Of a DNA stretch of 64,000 bases, positions 1 through 8,222 are shown piece by piece. The position numbers and the translations under genes are program-made. The notes beneath the pieces are model-generated. The model ran no database searches and had not been told where the DNA came from. It saw nothing but the letters and a program-made list of their open reading frames with translations. Origin of the DNA: Gymnodinialimonas sp. 57CJ19 (GTDB taxonomy: Bacteria; Pseudomonadota; Alphaproteobacteria; Rhodobacterales; Rhodobacteraceae); assembly GCF_038396845.1 (NCBI RefSeq), contig NZ_CP151587.1, positions 1,276,001-1,340,000 of the forward strand, in the 5' to 3' direction. Every line of letters begins with the position of its first letter. The stretch's first letter is position 1.

Positions 1-354
1 ATGTGGATGCTGACGTTCCTTGTGTTGACCTGCCTGTCGTTCAGCCTGTTCGGCTTTATCATCGGGATTTGGGCGCAGAACTTTGAGCAGTTGCAGTTGA
101 TCCCGCTTTTGGCGGTGACGCCCTTGGTGTTCTTGGGCGGCGCGTTCTACTCGATCTCGATGCTGCCCGAGAGCTGGCAGACCGTGACGCTGTTCAACCC
201 GGTGGTCTATTTGATCTCGGGGTTTCGGTGGAGCTTCTTTGGCGTGGCCGATGTGGCGCTGGCCTGGTCCTTGGTGGCGATTTTGGGCTTCACCGGAACC
301 TGCATTGCCGTGATCGGATGGATATTCAAATCCGGCTGGCGCATCCGCGCCTGA
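1..354 (+). CDS. ABC-2 type export permease, C-terminal part
   Basis: This is the last 117 codons of an ABC-2 family permease whose 5' part lies before the window, so the in-window ATG at base 1 need not be the true start. About four hydrophobic segments are visible (roughly residues 3-23, 33-52, 62-80 and 87-109), with the loop [12 protein letters not shown] that is typical of the NodJ/YadH/DrrB permeases. Such permeases pair with a separate ATPase to export lipids, polysaccharides or drugs; the ATPase is not in the window, so the substrate cannot be named. The gene converges on rimM across 122 bases that hold two hairpins and a dispersed repeat. Confidence 0.8.
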   Translation: MWMLTFLVLTCLSFSLFGFIIGIWAQNFEQLQLIPLLAVTPLVFLGGAFYSISMLPESWQTVTLFNPVVYLISGFRWSFFGVADVALAWSLVAILGFTGTCIAVIGWIFKSGWRIRA

Positions 355-393
355 GGCCCGGGTGAGGCGGGGCGTTTGGGGCCAGTGTCGCTA

Positions 394-431
394 AGGGGGC
401 TAGCCCCCTCTGCGCATCCTTGAGGATGCGC
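394..431. terminator. Two adjacent hairpins between convergent genes
   Basis: Two perfect inverted repeats lie side by side: AGGGGGCTAGCCCCCT at 394-409, and a 9-bp stem with a 2-base loop at 412-431 (GCGCATCCT / AGGATGCGC). They sit between the convergent permease gene and rimM, where a bidirectional terminator would be expected, although neither is followed by a clear T run. Confidence 0.4.
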
Positions 432-440
432 TCACCCCCA

Positions 441-464
441 GAGGTGTATTTTCCAAGATGAAGG
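441..464 (+). repeat. Dispersed intergenic repeat, copy 1
   Basis: This copy reads GAGGTGTATTTTCCAAGATG followed by AAGG. Near-identical words occur at 8153-8176, 15295-15319 (opposite strand) and 28064-28087, always between genes and mostly next to a G-run/C-run hairpin. Confidence 0.55.
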
Positions 465-476
465 AGCCGGGCGCGT

Positions 477-1052
477 CTAGTCGAAGTCCTGTCCCAAGGG
501 CGCGGAGGGCGTGTTGGGGGCGGGAGCATTGTCGAGCAGGCCGTCGGGCATGTCGATGATGACCCGGCCAGAGGCGAGATCCACGGTGGGGACGGCGGCG
601 AGGGTGAAGGGGATAAGAAGCCCGTTGCCGAGACCCGGCCCGGTGATTTCCAGGATATCGCCCGCGCCGTGGTTGGCGACAGAGGCCACTTTGCCGATGG
701 GTTCACCGCCGGTATCCAGGGCGGTGAGGCCGACGAGGTCGGCGTGGTAGAACTCATCATCGGGCAGGGAAGGCAGGGCCGAGCGGGGCGCATAGAGGCG
801 AGTGCCGCGCAGCGCGTCGGCGTTTTCCTTGGTGGCGACACCGGAGAGCATCGCGGCGTAGCCGGATTTGACCGGGCGCGTCAGGTTTATGGTGTAGGAT
901 GTGGCGCCGTCCTCGGTTGTGAGGGGGCCGTAGGCGCCGATGTCGGAAGGCTCGGCACAGAAGCTTTTCAGGCGCACTTCGCCGCGCACCCCGAAAGAGC
1001 CGGAAATCGCGCCAACGCAGACGTGGTCGGGTTTGGAGGGCGATGGGGGCAT
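477..1052 (-). CDS. rimM: Ribosome maturation factor RimM
   Basis: RimM binds ribosomal protein S19 and helps 16S rRNA processing and assembly of the 30S subunit head. The 191-residue product has the N-terminal RimM beta-barrel ([20 protein letters not shown], about residues 11-30) and a C-terminal PRC-barrel-like half ([20 protein letters not shown], then LLIPF). The length is normal for the family. It follows rpsP on the same strand after 159 bases. The usual downstream partner trmD is absent: rimM is followed by a convergent ABC-2 permease. Confidence 0.93.
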   Translation of the reverse strand: MPPSPSKPDHVCVGAISGSFGVRGEVRLKSFCAEPSDIGAYGPLTTEDGATSYTINLTRPVKSGYAAMLSGVATKENADALRGTRLYAPRSALPSLPDDEFYHADLVGLTALDTGGEPIGKVASVANHGAGDILEITGPGLGNGLLIPFTLAAVPTVDLASGRVIIDMPDGLLDNAPAPNTPSAPLGQDFD

Positions 1053-1211
1053 GGGGGCCTCGGGCGGTTGGAGCGCGAAAGGGGCGGTGCGGAGTTTGGG
1101 CCGGGGACCGCCGGGATGGGAACATGGGGCAAGATCAGATGTCCTGCCCCATGCCGATGCTGTGGGCCGCCGCGGCGCGCAAGTGACGCGCGCGGGGGCC
1201 GCGTTGAGGAT

Positions 1212-1616
1212 TTACTCCTCTGCGGCGGCTTCTTCTGCTGCGGGCTCTTCCGCGGGGGCGGCTGCTGCTTCTGCGGCGGCGGCTGCTTTGGCGGCTTTTT
1301 CTTCGGCACGCTCAACGGCTTTCTTGCCGGGCTGTGCTTTTTTCATGTTGGCGCGCTCTTTCTTTTCGACGACGCCGGCGGCCTCGAGGAAGCGGCTGAT
1401 GCGGTCAGTGGGCTGAGCGCCCTTGTCGAGCCAGTGCTGAACACGCTCCATGTCCATCTTGACGCGGTCTTCGCTGTCCTTGGGCAGGAGTGGGTTGTAG
1501 GTGCCGAGCTTCTCGATGAAGCGGCCGTCGCGGGGCATGCGGCTGTCGGAAGCAACGATGCGATAGAAGGGGCGCTTTTTGGAACCGCCGCGGGCGAGAC
1601 GAATTTTCATAGCCAT
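1212..1616 (-). CDS. rpsP: 30S ribosomal protein S16
   Basis: S16 is a structural protein of the 30S subunit body. The first 85 or so residues are canonical, including [38 protein letters not shown] and the P-T-D-R-I segment. The remaining 45 residues are a Lys/Ala/Glu-rich low-complexity tail, making the protein 134 residues against about 80-90 in E. coli; similar tails are known in alphaproteobacteria. The start at 1616 is chosen because GGAGATACC lies a proper distance upstream. It is followed by rimM. Confidence 0.96.
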   Translation of the reverse strand: MAMKIRLARGGSKKRPFYRIVASDSRMPRDGRFIEKLGTYNPLLPKDSEDRVKMDMERVQHWLDKGAQPTDRISRFLEAAGVVEKKERANMKKAQPGKKAVERAEEKAAKAAAAAEAAAAPAEEPAAEEAAAEE

Positions 1617-1657
1617 GGTAGGTATCTCCTGAGTGAATTTCTGCGGGCAATGCGCCC

Positions 1658-1954
1658 TTAGGATTGATGTTGTTCGTGGTGACGGATGACTTCGTCGATG
1701 ACGAAGCGCATGAGTTTCTTGGCAAAAGCGGGATCCAGATCGGCCCGTTGTGACAAGTCTTCTAACCGGGCGATCTGGGCGGCTTCGCGCGTGGGATCGC
1801 TCGGGGGAAGGTCGTGTTCGGCTTTCAATGCGCCGACAGCTTGGGTGTGCTTGAAACGCTCACCCAGGGTGTAGATCAAGATCGCATCGAGGCGGTCGAT
1901 GCTTTCGCGGTGGCCCTTCAGGACCTCGGCGGCTTTGGTGACTGCGTCGCTCAT
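1658..1954 (-). CDS. Chorismate mutase, AroQ type
   Basis: This 98-residue all-helical protein fits the monofunctional AroQ chorismate mutase fold, which converts chorismate to prephenate for phenylalanine and tyrosine synthesis. Seen in sequence are the N-terminal helix [19 protein letters not shown] and the segment THTQ-like [16 protein letters not shown], which carry the expected active-site Arg and Lys positions. The chosen ATG at 1954 overlaps the stop of the upstream GNAT gene (ATGA), so translation is probably coupled. A longer reading to 2122 only adds residues inside the acetyltransferase gene. Confidence 0.87.
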   Translation of the reverse strand: MSDAVTKAAEVLKGHRESIDRLDAILIYTLGERFKHTQAVGALKAEHDLPPSDPTREAAQIARLEDLSQRADLDPAFAKKLMRFVIDEVIRHHEQHQS

Positions 1955-2457
1955 GGGGCGGCCTCCTGTGGCGACGGGTGGCGATACACCAGCGCGTCGG
2001 GGTTGGGGTGAGTGGCCGCGGCATCGAGCTGGCAGCCAAGGCGCTCGGCCAGCGCGATGGAGCGCGCGTTGTCGCGATGGATGTAGCTGACGGCCGAGGT
2101 CCAGCCGAAGGGCCCGTAGCAATGGGCGCGTACGGCCTGCGCTGCCTCAAAGGCGATGCCTTTGCCCTCGGCATTTTCCCAGAGCATCCAGCCGATTTCC
2201 TTCTCGGGCCACCCGGCGGGATACCAGCAGCCGACGATGCCCACGGGGGTGCCCGCGTGTTCCACCGTCCACATGCCGAAGCCACGGATCGCCCAATGGC
2301 CGAATTCGGCGGCGAAGATCGTCCAGGCCTGCTTTTCGTCCTTCTGCCCGCCGGTATAGGCGGCACGTTCGGAGGCGAAATAGTCGCGGAAGCCGGGCCA
2401 GTCGCCAGGCTCGGGGCCGCGCAGGGTCAGGCGCTTGGTGTGCAGGACGGGGATCAT
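1951..2457 (-). CDS. GNAT family N-acetyltransferase (third of three in tandem)
   Basis: The 168-residue product belongs to the RimJ/RimL-like acetyltransferases (Acetyltransf_3). It has the N-terminal signature LHTKRLTLRGPEPGDW, the acetyl-CoA pyrophosphate loop ENAEGKGIAFEA, and the C-terminal DNARSIALAERLGC. The acceptor is unknown; candidates include protein N-termini, ribosomal proteins and small amines. Its start overlaps the stop of the preceding GNAT and its stop overlaps the chorismate mutase start, so all are likely translated together. Confidence 0.88.
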   Translation of the reverse strand: MIPVLHTKRLTLRGPEPGDWPGFRDYFASERAAYTGGQKDEKQAWTIFAAEFGHWAIRGFGMWTVEHAGTPVGIVGCWYPAGWPEKEIGWMLWENAEGKGIAFEAAQAVRAHCYGPFGWTSAVSYIHRDNARSIALAERLGCQLDAAATHPNPDALVYRHPSPQEAAP

Positions 2458-2978
2458 GCCAGCACCTCTGCCGGAGAGGGGTGACGCCAGATCTGCATGG
2501 TGCCGAATTTGCCATGCTCGAACGTACCATCCATGCGACAGCCGAGTTTCTTGGCCAGCGCCAGAGAGGGCGCATTATCGGCGTTCACGAAGCTGGCGGC
2601 GGTTTCCCACTCCAACGTCTGATAGGCGTAATCACGGGCCAGCAGGGCGGCCTCGTAGGCGTAGCCTTTGCCTTCGCCATTGGCGAACATGGTCCAGGCG
2701 ATCTCGGGCTCGGGCCAATCCACGGGGCAGAGCGGGCCGACGATGCCAAGGGCTTCTTCCTCGTTGCCGGTCTCGGTGACGATCCAGCGGCCATAGCCGC
2801 GCAGGTGCCAGTGGCCGATCATCGCCGCAAGGTATTGCCAGCTTTCCGCTTCGGTCGAGGGGCCGCCGACGAAATGCGACCGCTCGGACGCGCGGAAGGC
2901 GGCGATTGCCTCGAAATCCCCAAGGGAGGGGGCGCGTAGGGTCAGGCGCTCGGACAGGAGGGTGGGGATAATCATCAT
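2454..2978 (-). CDS. GNAT family N-acetyltransferase (second of three in tandem)
   Basis: This 174-residue acetyltransferase is a paralogue of its two neighbours. It has LLSERLTLRAPSLGDFEA at the N-terminus, the CoA loop ANGEGKGYAYEA and the terminal DNAPSLALAKKLGC. Both ends overlap the flanking GNAT genes by four bases (ATGA), indicating translational coupling. The sequence does not tell what it acetylates. The tandem array lies between ffh and chorismate mutase. Confidence 0.88.
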   Translation of the reverse strand: MMIIPTLLSERLTLRAPSLGDFEAIAAFRASERSHFVGGPSTEAESWQYLAAMIGHWHLRGYGRWIVTETGNEEEALGIVGPLCPVDWPEPEIAWTMFANGEGKGYAYEAALLARDYAYQTLEWETAASFVNADNAPSLALAKKLGCRMDGTFEHGKFGTMQIWRHPSPAEVLA

Positions 2979-3514
2979 GCCAAGACCTCTGCCGCGCTGG
3001 GGTGGCGGTAGACCACATCATCGGGGTGGGGGCCACGTGCGTCGGCGTCAATCACGCAGCCAAGGCGCGTGGCCAGCGCGACCGAGCGCGTGTTGGTGGC
3101 GTCGATATTGCTGACGGCGGTGGTCCAGCCGAGGGCGGTGTAGGCGTAACGGCGGATGGCGGTCATGGCCTCGAACGCGAAGCCCTTGCCTTCGGCGGTC
3201 TCGTCCCAAACGGTCCAGGAGAACTCGTTTTCGGGGTAAGGCTCGGGTCGCCAAGGGCCCATGGTGCCCACAACGCCGCCTGTATCCTTGCGCACCACGG
3301 CAAAGCAGCCAAAGCCACGCAGGTGCCAATGTCCGGTGATGGTCGCCAGAACGCGCCACGCATAGCCCACGTCCTTGTCCGGCCCGCCGCCCACGAAGGT
3401 GGCCCGCTTGGACAGAGCGAAGGCTTTGAACGCCTCGAAATCCGACGCCTCGGGGGCGCGGAAGGTCAGACGCTCGGTCTCCAGCGTGGGGATATGGGCG
3501 AGGCGCGGTGTCAC
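2975..3514 (-). CDS. GNAT family N-acetyltransferase (first of three in tandem)
   Basis: This 179-residue member of the array has the signature LETERLTFRAPEASDFEAF, the CoA loop ETAEGKGFAFEA and NTRSVALATRLGC. It overlaps the ffh stop by four bases, so it is translated directly after the signal recognition particle protein. A RimJ/RimL-like role on a ribosomal protein or nascent chain would suit the neighbourhood (rpsP, rimM, ffh), but that is only inference. Confidence 0.88.
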   Translation of the reverse strand: MTPRLAHIPTLETERLTFRAPEASDFEAFKAFALSKRATFVGGGPDKDVGYAWRVLATITGHWHLRGFGCFAVVRKDTGGVVGTMGPWRPEPYPENEFSWTVWDETAEGKGFAFEAMTAIRRYAYTALGWTTAVSNIDATNTRSVALATRLGCVIDADARGPHPDDVVYRHPSAAEVLA

Positions 3515-5022
3515 TTCTTCTTGCCCAACCCGCTCAGGTCGCCCATGCCGCCAAGGCCCGGCAGGCCACCGCCGCCCGCGCCCATCTGCTTGGCCGCGCG
3601 TTCCAGCGCCTTGGGGTCCATGCCGCCCATGGCGCCTGCGTCCATACCCGCAGGCATGCCGCCGCCTTTGCCCATCAACGCGCCCAAACCGCCGCGCATC
3701 AGGCCCTTCTTGCCCATTTTGCCCATCTTCTTCATCGCGTCGGCCATCTGGCGATGCATCTTCAGAAGCTTGTTCAGGTCCGATACGTCTTGGCCCGCGC
3801 CCTTGGCGATCCGCTTCTTGCGGCTGGCTTGCAGGATGCCGGGGTTGGCGCGTTCTTTCTTGGTCATCGACTGGATCAGAGCGATCTGGCGCACGATCAC
3901 CTTGTCGTCAAAGCCCGCTTCCTCGATCTGTTTCGACATCTTTGCCATGCCGGGCATCATGCCCATCATGCCCTGCATGCCGCCCATCTTCTGCATCTGC
4001 TCTAGCTGGCCTTTCAGATCGTTCATGTTGAACTGACCCTTCTGGAAGCGCTTCATCATCCGCTCGGCCTGTTCGGCCTCCAGCGTTTCCTGTGCCTTCT
4101 CGACCAGAGCAACAATGTCGCCCATGCCAAGGATACGGCCCGCGATGCGCTCAGGCTCGAACGTTTCAATCGCGTCCAGCTTTTCGCCGAGGCCCACAAA
4201 GCGGATCGGCTTGCCGGTGATCTCGCGCATGGAAAGCGCCGCACCGCCGCGGCCGTCGCCGTCCATCCGGGTCAGGACGACGCCGCTGACGCCGATCTTG
4301 TCGTCGAACTCCGTGGCGACGTTGACCGCGTCCTGACCGGTCAGGCCGTCGACCACCAGCAGCGTTTCGCGCGGGTTGGCCACGTCGCGCACGGCGGCGG
4401 CTTGGGCGATCAGTTCGGCGTCGATGTGCAAACGGCCTGCGGTGTCGAGCATATAGACATCGTAGCCCGCAAGGCTGGCCTGCGTCTTGGCGCGCTTGGC
4501 GATCTGGACGGGGTCTTCGCCCGGTACGATTGGCAAGGTGTCGACGCCGATTTGCGTGCCCAGAATCGCCAACTGCTCCATCGCGGCGGGGCGGTTGGTG
4601 TCGAGCGAGGCCATCAGGACCTTCTTGCCCTCCCGATCCTTCAACCGCTTGGCGAGCTTGGCTGTGGTCGTGGTCTTACCCGAGCCTTGCAGGCCCACCA
4701 TCAGGATCGGCGCGGGCGGGTTGTCGATTTTAAGAACGCCGGGGTCTTCCGCGCCGCGCAGGGTGGCGATCAGCTCGTCATGGACGATCTTGACCACTTG
4801 CTGGCCGGGCGTGATCGACTTGGTGACAGCCGCGCCGGTGGCTTTCTTTTCGACGTTCTTGATGAACGTGCGGGCGACGGGCAGGGAAACGTCCGCCTCC
4901 AGCAAAGCGACACGCACTTCGCGCAGGGCGGTGCGAACGTCATCCTCGGACAGGGCGCCCTGTTTGGTGAGGCGGTCAAAGACACCGCCTAGGCGCTCGG
5001 ATAGATTCTCAAACATGGGCAT
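3511..5022 (-). CDS. ffh: Signal recognition particle protein Ffh
   Basis: Ffh is the GTPase of the signal recognition particle; it binds 4.5S RNA and signal sequences and delivers ribosomes to FtsY at the membrane. The 503-residue protein shows the N domain, the P-loop GLQGSGKTTTTAKLA near residue 110, DTNRPAA near 141, DTAGR near 193 and TRMDGDGRGGAALS, followed by a Met-rich M domain (MQGMMGMMPGM). The C-terminal tail is Gly/Met/Lys-rich. It leads a minus-strand run into three GNAT genes. Confidence 0.97.
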   Translation of the reverse strand: MPMFENLSERLGGVFDRLTKQGALSEDDVRTALREVRVALLEADVSLPVARTFIKNVEKKATGAAVTKSITPGQQVVKIVHDELIATLRGAEDPGVLKIDNPPAPILMVGLQGSGKTTTTAKLAKRLKDREGKKVLMASLDTNRPAAMEQLAILGTQIGVDTLPIVPGEDPVQIAKRAKTQASLAGYDVYMLDTAGRLHIDAELIAQAAAVRDVANPRETLLVVDGLTGQDAVNVATEFDDKIGVSGVVLTRMDGDGRGGAALSMREITGKPIRFVGLGEKLDAIETFEPERIAGRILGMGDIVALVEKAQETLEAEQAERMMKRFQKGQFNMNDLKGQLEQMQKMGGMQGMMGMMPGMAKMSKQIEEAGFDDKVIVRQIALIQSMTKKERANPGILQASRKKRIAKGAGQDVSDLNKLLKMHRQMADAMKKMGKMGKKGLMRGGLGALMGKGGGMPAGMDAGAMGGMDPKALERAAKQMGAGGGGLPGLGGMGDLSGLGKKK

Positions 5023-5265
5023 GGCCCCTTTCGCGATCCCGGTACTTTGCCCTTGAAGATAAGGGCGCAGCCAACAAACCCAAGTCCCGTGATGCGTGCT
5101 TCAATGCGAAACAACCCCCGTGGGCGAAACTCGCTGACGGGGGGCGATCCTACGAACGCGCGCGGGACCGGGAAGCTTGGCTTTCCGGCTATTGCTTGGG
5201 GATTTAGGCGGGAATGGTGGGTGAGTCAATCAATGTTGGCCGTTTCGCCCGCTTGTTGTGGCGGA

Positions 5266-5715
5266 TCAGGCGTTGGCCGCCCAGGCCAGCACCCGGCGGG
5301 CATCGGTGGGGGCCATGGCGGGGGCGGGCAGCAATTGGCTGGCCCGTGTCGCGGCGGTGGCGTGCAGATTGCGCATGAAGGCGCGTTCCGGGTCATAGGC
5401 ATCGGGCGCGGGCAGGATTGTTTCGAGGGGCACAATGGCGCGGGCCACGGGCTGCCCCCGGCGCTTGCGCTCTACCTCGGCGGTGCCGTCCACAATGTCG
5501 AGCGTGGCATGTAGCGTCTCCAGACCAAAGATAAACGCGCCATAAAGGGCGATGACGCAGAGCGCGCCGATGATAACCAGAAGCGTGGATTCCATCACCA
5601 TACCTGCGACAGTCACGACCAGCGCGGCCATTGTCGCCCCAAGGATCGTGTTGCGCGCTCCGGTGACGTCGCTGTGAAGGGTGACGCTTTCGTCTGTTTG
5701 CTCGGTGATCTTCAT
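5266..5715 (-). CDS. Small membrane protein of unknown function
   Basis: The 149-residue product has a short polar N-terminus (MKITEQTDESVTLHSDVTG) and two adjacent membrane segments at about residues 27-47 and 50-68, followed by a soluble tail of about 80 residues. I do not recognise the family. The ATG at 5715 is preferred over a longer reading to 5802, whose extra 29 residues are basic and unlike the rest. It stands alone, 243 bases upstream of ffh on the same strand; that gap holds no gene I can support. Confidence 0.65.
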   Translation of the reverse strand: MKITEQTDESVTLHSDVTGARNTILGATMAALVVTVAGMVMESTLLVIIGALCVIALYGAFIFGLETLHATLDIVDGTAEVERKRRGQPVARAIVPLETILPAPDAYDPERAFMRNLHATAATRASQLLPAPAMAPTDARRVLAWAANA

Positions 5716-5808
5716 GGGGTCTGCCTTGTGCGTGCGATGTCCCGGTTCATCGCTTTGGACTTGGGCTATTCTATGCCTGAATTGGTGCAATCTTTTGGGC
5801 AATTGCGT

Positions 5809-6327
5809 TTAGCTGCACACCGCCGTCAAATCCAGCACATCACCGGCCAACATGTCACCGTCGGCATGAAGGGTGAAGGCCCGGCGCAGGTCCATGTCAT
5901 CCCATTCTGCTTGCGTCATCGGCGGTTCTGGCGTCGGGCGTGACCCCGGCTCGCCAAACAGGGTCAACGCCATCGGGCCTTCATAGTCCAACCCGGCGAA
6001 AGAGAGCCCTTCGATATGATGGGCATAGACGCCGATCAGGTCGGCGGCATGGGGGCGCGAGGTGGCGATCAGCGTCCAGATCGGGCCGGTGATGTTGTCC
6101 CCGATGGTCATGGAGCCAGCCGCCAGATGCGCGGTAGAGCCGCCCTCCTGTCGAAAAGTTCGGCCCGTGGTGGTGTATTCGGCGCGGCCGGGCAGGTGTG
6201 TGCCGGGGCGGATCGGGCCCACGCCTTGAGTCACTTCGATCGTGAACGATATCTCGCAGGTCAGGGCGGCGGCTGGAGCGGCGCTCATTAAAAACAGACA
6301 GATGTTTACGGGTATGAAGACGCTCAT
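5809..6327 (-). CDS. Secreted hypothetical protein
   Basis: The 172-residue product begins with a clear Sec signal peptide (hydrophobic residues 4-21, ending AAPAAALTC) and continues as a soluble domain with two cysteines, one near each end of the mature protein, that could form a disulfide. The fold is probably beta-rich and periplasmic. No family is recognised. It sits between azoR and the 149-residue membrane protein, all on the minus strand, with no overlap that would argue for a tight operon. Confidence 0.65.
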   Translation of the reverse strand: MSVFIPVNICLFLMSAAPAAALTCEISFTIEVTQGVGPIRPGTHLPGRAEYTTTGRTFRQEGGSTAHLAAGSMTIGDNITGPIWTLIATSRPHAADLIGVYAHHIEGLSFAGLDYEGPMALTLFGEPGSRPTPEPPMTQAEWDDMDLRRAFTLHADGDMLAGDVLDLTAVCS

Positions 6328-6400
6328 GGAGGGCAGGATAGCACGATTTCGCCCGTCTCAAAACGAAGGCGGCAGAGCGCCGCCTTCGTAAATTGAAAGA

Positions 6401-6976
6401 TCAGGCGGCCAGTGCCTCGACCTGGGCGCGGGCTTTGGCCAGAGTTTTCTCCGCGTCCAGTGCCAGACGGTCGGCTGTCACAAAGGTCACGTCGGTAATG
6501 CCGATAAAGCCAAGGACGTGGCGCAGGTAGCCGGTGGCAAAGTCGATCTCGGACCCGAACTGCGTGCCACCAGAAGCCATCGCGACGATCACGCGCTTCC
6601 CGGTCAACAGACCCTCGGGGCCGTTCTCGGTATAGTGGAACGTCAGGCCCGCGCGGGCGACTTGGTCCACCCATGCTTTCAGGGCGGCAGGCGCGCCGAA
6701 GTTATAGATTGGCAGGCCGATCACGATGGTATCGGCTGCCTGAAGCTCGGCCACCAGCACGTCGGAATGGGCCAGGATTTCGGCCTGTTCAGCGGTGCGG
6801 GCGTCGGCAGGGGTGAAGTTGGCGCCGACCCATTCCTCGGTCATCAGGGGCACGCCATCGGCAAGGTCGCGCGTGGTCACGGTGCCGCCAAGACGGGCGA
6901 TGATCTGAGAGGTGAGGTCCCGGGAGACAGAGCCTTCCCGGCGGGCGGAAGCGTCGATGCGCAGAATATGGGTCAT
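6401..6976 (-). CDS. azoR: FMN-dependent NADH-azoreductase
   Basis: AzoR is a flavodoxin-like quinone and azo-bond reductase that uses NADH and FMN in the cytoplasm, often protecting against quinones. The 191-residue product starts ILRIDASARREGSVSRDLT (the FMN phosphate-binding region) and contains IVIGLPIYNFGAPAALKAW and VAMASGGTQFGSEIDF. The start at 6976 removes a non-conserved 25-residue extension. The gene is divergent from a LysR regulator at 7203, across an intergenic region with two palindromes, so it is probably regulated by that protein. Confidence 0.88.
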   Translation of the reverse strand: MTHILRIDASARREGSVSRDLTSQIIARLGGTVTTRDLADGVPLMTEEWVGANFTPADARTAEQAEILAHSDVLVAELQAADTIVIGLPIYNFGAPAALKAWVDQVARAGLTFHYTENGPEGLLTGKRVIVAMASGGTQFGSEIDFATGYLRHVLGFIGITDVTFVTADRLALDAEKTLAKARAQVEALAA

Positions 6977-7039
6977 TGGGTTAATCCAGTGTGATTGCCA
7001 GTGTGATCGAATGTGATGGGCGGAATGTGATATCTGCAT

Positions 7040-7051
7040 TTGCGATCGCAA
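7040..7051. promoter_or_regulatory. Palindrome, candidate LysR operator 1
   Basis: TTGCGATCGCAA is a perfect 12-bp palindrome in the azoR-lysR intergenic region. It shares the half-site TGCGA/TCGCA with the inverted repeat at 7075-7088, with centres 36 bp apart, as expected for paired LysR recognition and activation sites. Confidence 0.5.
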
Positions 7052-7074
7052 CCTGGTGAAATTTAGGATTTTAT

Positions 7075-7088
7075 GTGCGAAATCGCAC
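7075..7088. promoter_or_regulatory. Inverted repeat, candidate LysR operator 2
   Basis: GTGCGAAATCGCAC has 6-bp arms with an AA centre and the same half-site as the palindrome at 7040-7051. It lies between the azoR start and the lysR start. Confidence 0.5.
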
Positions 7089-7202
7089 GATCATGGCGGA
7101 GACGGTGCGACTGACACGTTGCAACGGCGGGCCTGTGCACCCATGGTGGGGGAAATCGCTGGTTGTGTGGGATGGCGCACACATGAGGGCAAAGGTGGAT
7201 AG

Positions 7203-8081
7203 ATGGACAATTGGGATGAAGTCAGAACGGCGTTTCAGGTCGCCAAGATCGGCACCGTTTCGGGCGCCGCAGAGGCATTGGGCGTGCACCACGCCACGGT
7301 GATCCGCCACATTGATGCGCTGGAGGCCCGGTTGGGGGCGAAGCTGTTCCAACGCCACGCCCGAGGCTATTCCCCGACCGAGGCGGGGCAGGATCTGCTG
7401 GCCGTCGCGGGGCAGACCGACGATCAATTCGCGCAGCTGGCGGGCCGGATCAAGGGCCGCGGCGACGAGGTGACGGGAGAGTTGATCGTGACCTCCATCG
7501 CGGCACTGTCACCCCTATTGGTGCCGACGATCGGCCTGTTTCAGGAACGCCACCCCGATCTGAGGGTGCGCCTTGTCACGGACACAAGGGTGTTCCGGCT
7601 GGAATATGGAGAGGCCCATGTGGCGATCCGTGCCGGCAAGCTGCCTGACGAACCCGACAACGTGGTGCAGCCGTTTTTCACCGAGACCCTGCGGCTGGTG
7701 GCGAGCCGCAGCTATGTGGAGCGCTACGGGATGTTGACTGAAGAAAACGTCGGCTCGCACCGGTTTGTCGGCTCCACCGAAGAGCTGCCCCGCGCGCCCT
7801 ATTTCAAGTGGTTGACCGACAACGTCCCAAACAGCGCGATTTACTTCCGCACGTCGTCGATGGACGCCGCGAAGGAGGCAGTTCTGGCAGGCATCGGGAT
7901 CGGCTTTGTGGCGTCATGGGATCGCGATGGGACCACGGATCTGGTGGAGGTTCTGCCCGCGATGGAGGATTGGACTGCCAAGTTCTGGCTCGTGACTCAC
8001 ATGGATTTGCACCGGACCGCCAAGGTGCAGACCTTCGTGCGGCACTTGAAGGACCAGGTGGAGAGCTGGCGGGAAACCTGA
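7203..8081 (+). CDS. LysR family transcriptional regulator
   Basis: This 292-residue protein has an N-terminal winged helix-turn-helix (FQVAKIGTVSGAAEALGVHH, then TVIRHIDALEARLGAKLFQR, about residues 10-50) and a periplasmic-binding-protein-like effector domain from about residue 90. Proteins of this type usually regulate the divergent gene in response to a small ligand; here that is azoR, so a quinone, azo or electrophile signal is a reasonable guess. Two palindromes in the shared intergenic region fit autoregulation. The ATG at 7203 follows a weak purine-rich site. Confidence 0.88.
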   Translation: MDNWDEVRTAFQVAKIGTVSGAAEALGVHHATVIRHIDALEARLGAKLFQRHARGYSPTEAGQDLLAVAGQTDDQFAQLAGRIKGRGDEVTGELIVTSIAALSPLLVPTIGLFQERHPDLRVRLVTDTRVFRLEYGEAHVAIRAGKLPDEPDNVVQPFFTETLRLVASRSYVERYGMLTEENVGSHRFVGSTEELPRAPYFKWLTDNVPNSAIYFRTSSMDAAKEAVLAGIGIGFVASWDRDGTTDLVEVLPAMEDWTAKFWLVTHMDLHRTAKVQTFVRHLKDQVESWRET

Positions 8082-8108
8082 GCCGGGCGGTTTGATCTGG
8101 CCTGGTTT

Positions 8109-8123
8109 GGGGGCGCTGCCCCC
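8109..8123. repeat. G-run/C-run hairpin next to dispersed repeat
   Basis: GGGGGCGCTGCCCCC is a 6-bp stem with a 3-base loop, about 30 bases before the dispersed repeat at 8153. It may end transcription of the lysR gene, though no T run follows. Confidence 0.35.
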
Positions 8124-8152
8124 GTCTGTGCCCCAGGGGCCCAGACCCCCCC

Positions 8153-8176
8153 GGAGGTGTATGGCCAAGGTGAAGG
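8153..8176 (+). repeat. Dispersed intergenic repeat, copy 2
   Basis: This copy reads GGAGGTGTATGGCCAAGGTG followed by AAGG, a close match to the copies at 441, 15295 (opposite strand) and 28064. It lies between lysR and the EamA-type transporter and slightly upstream of that gene's start. Confidence 0.55.
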
Positions 8177-8222
8177 GGGGAGGGCGCATTTCGAAGACGG
8201 GGAGAGTGGTGTGAGAGAAGCG

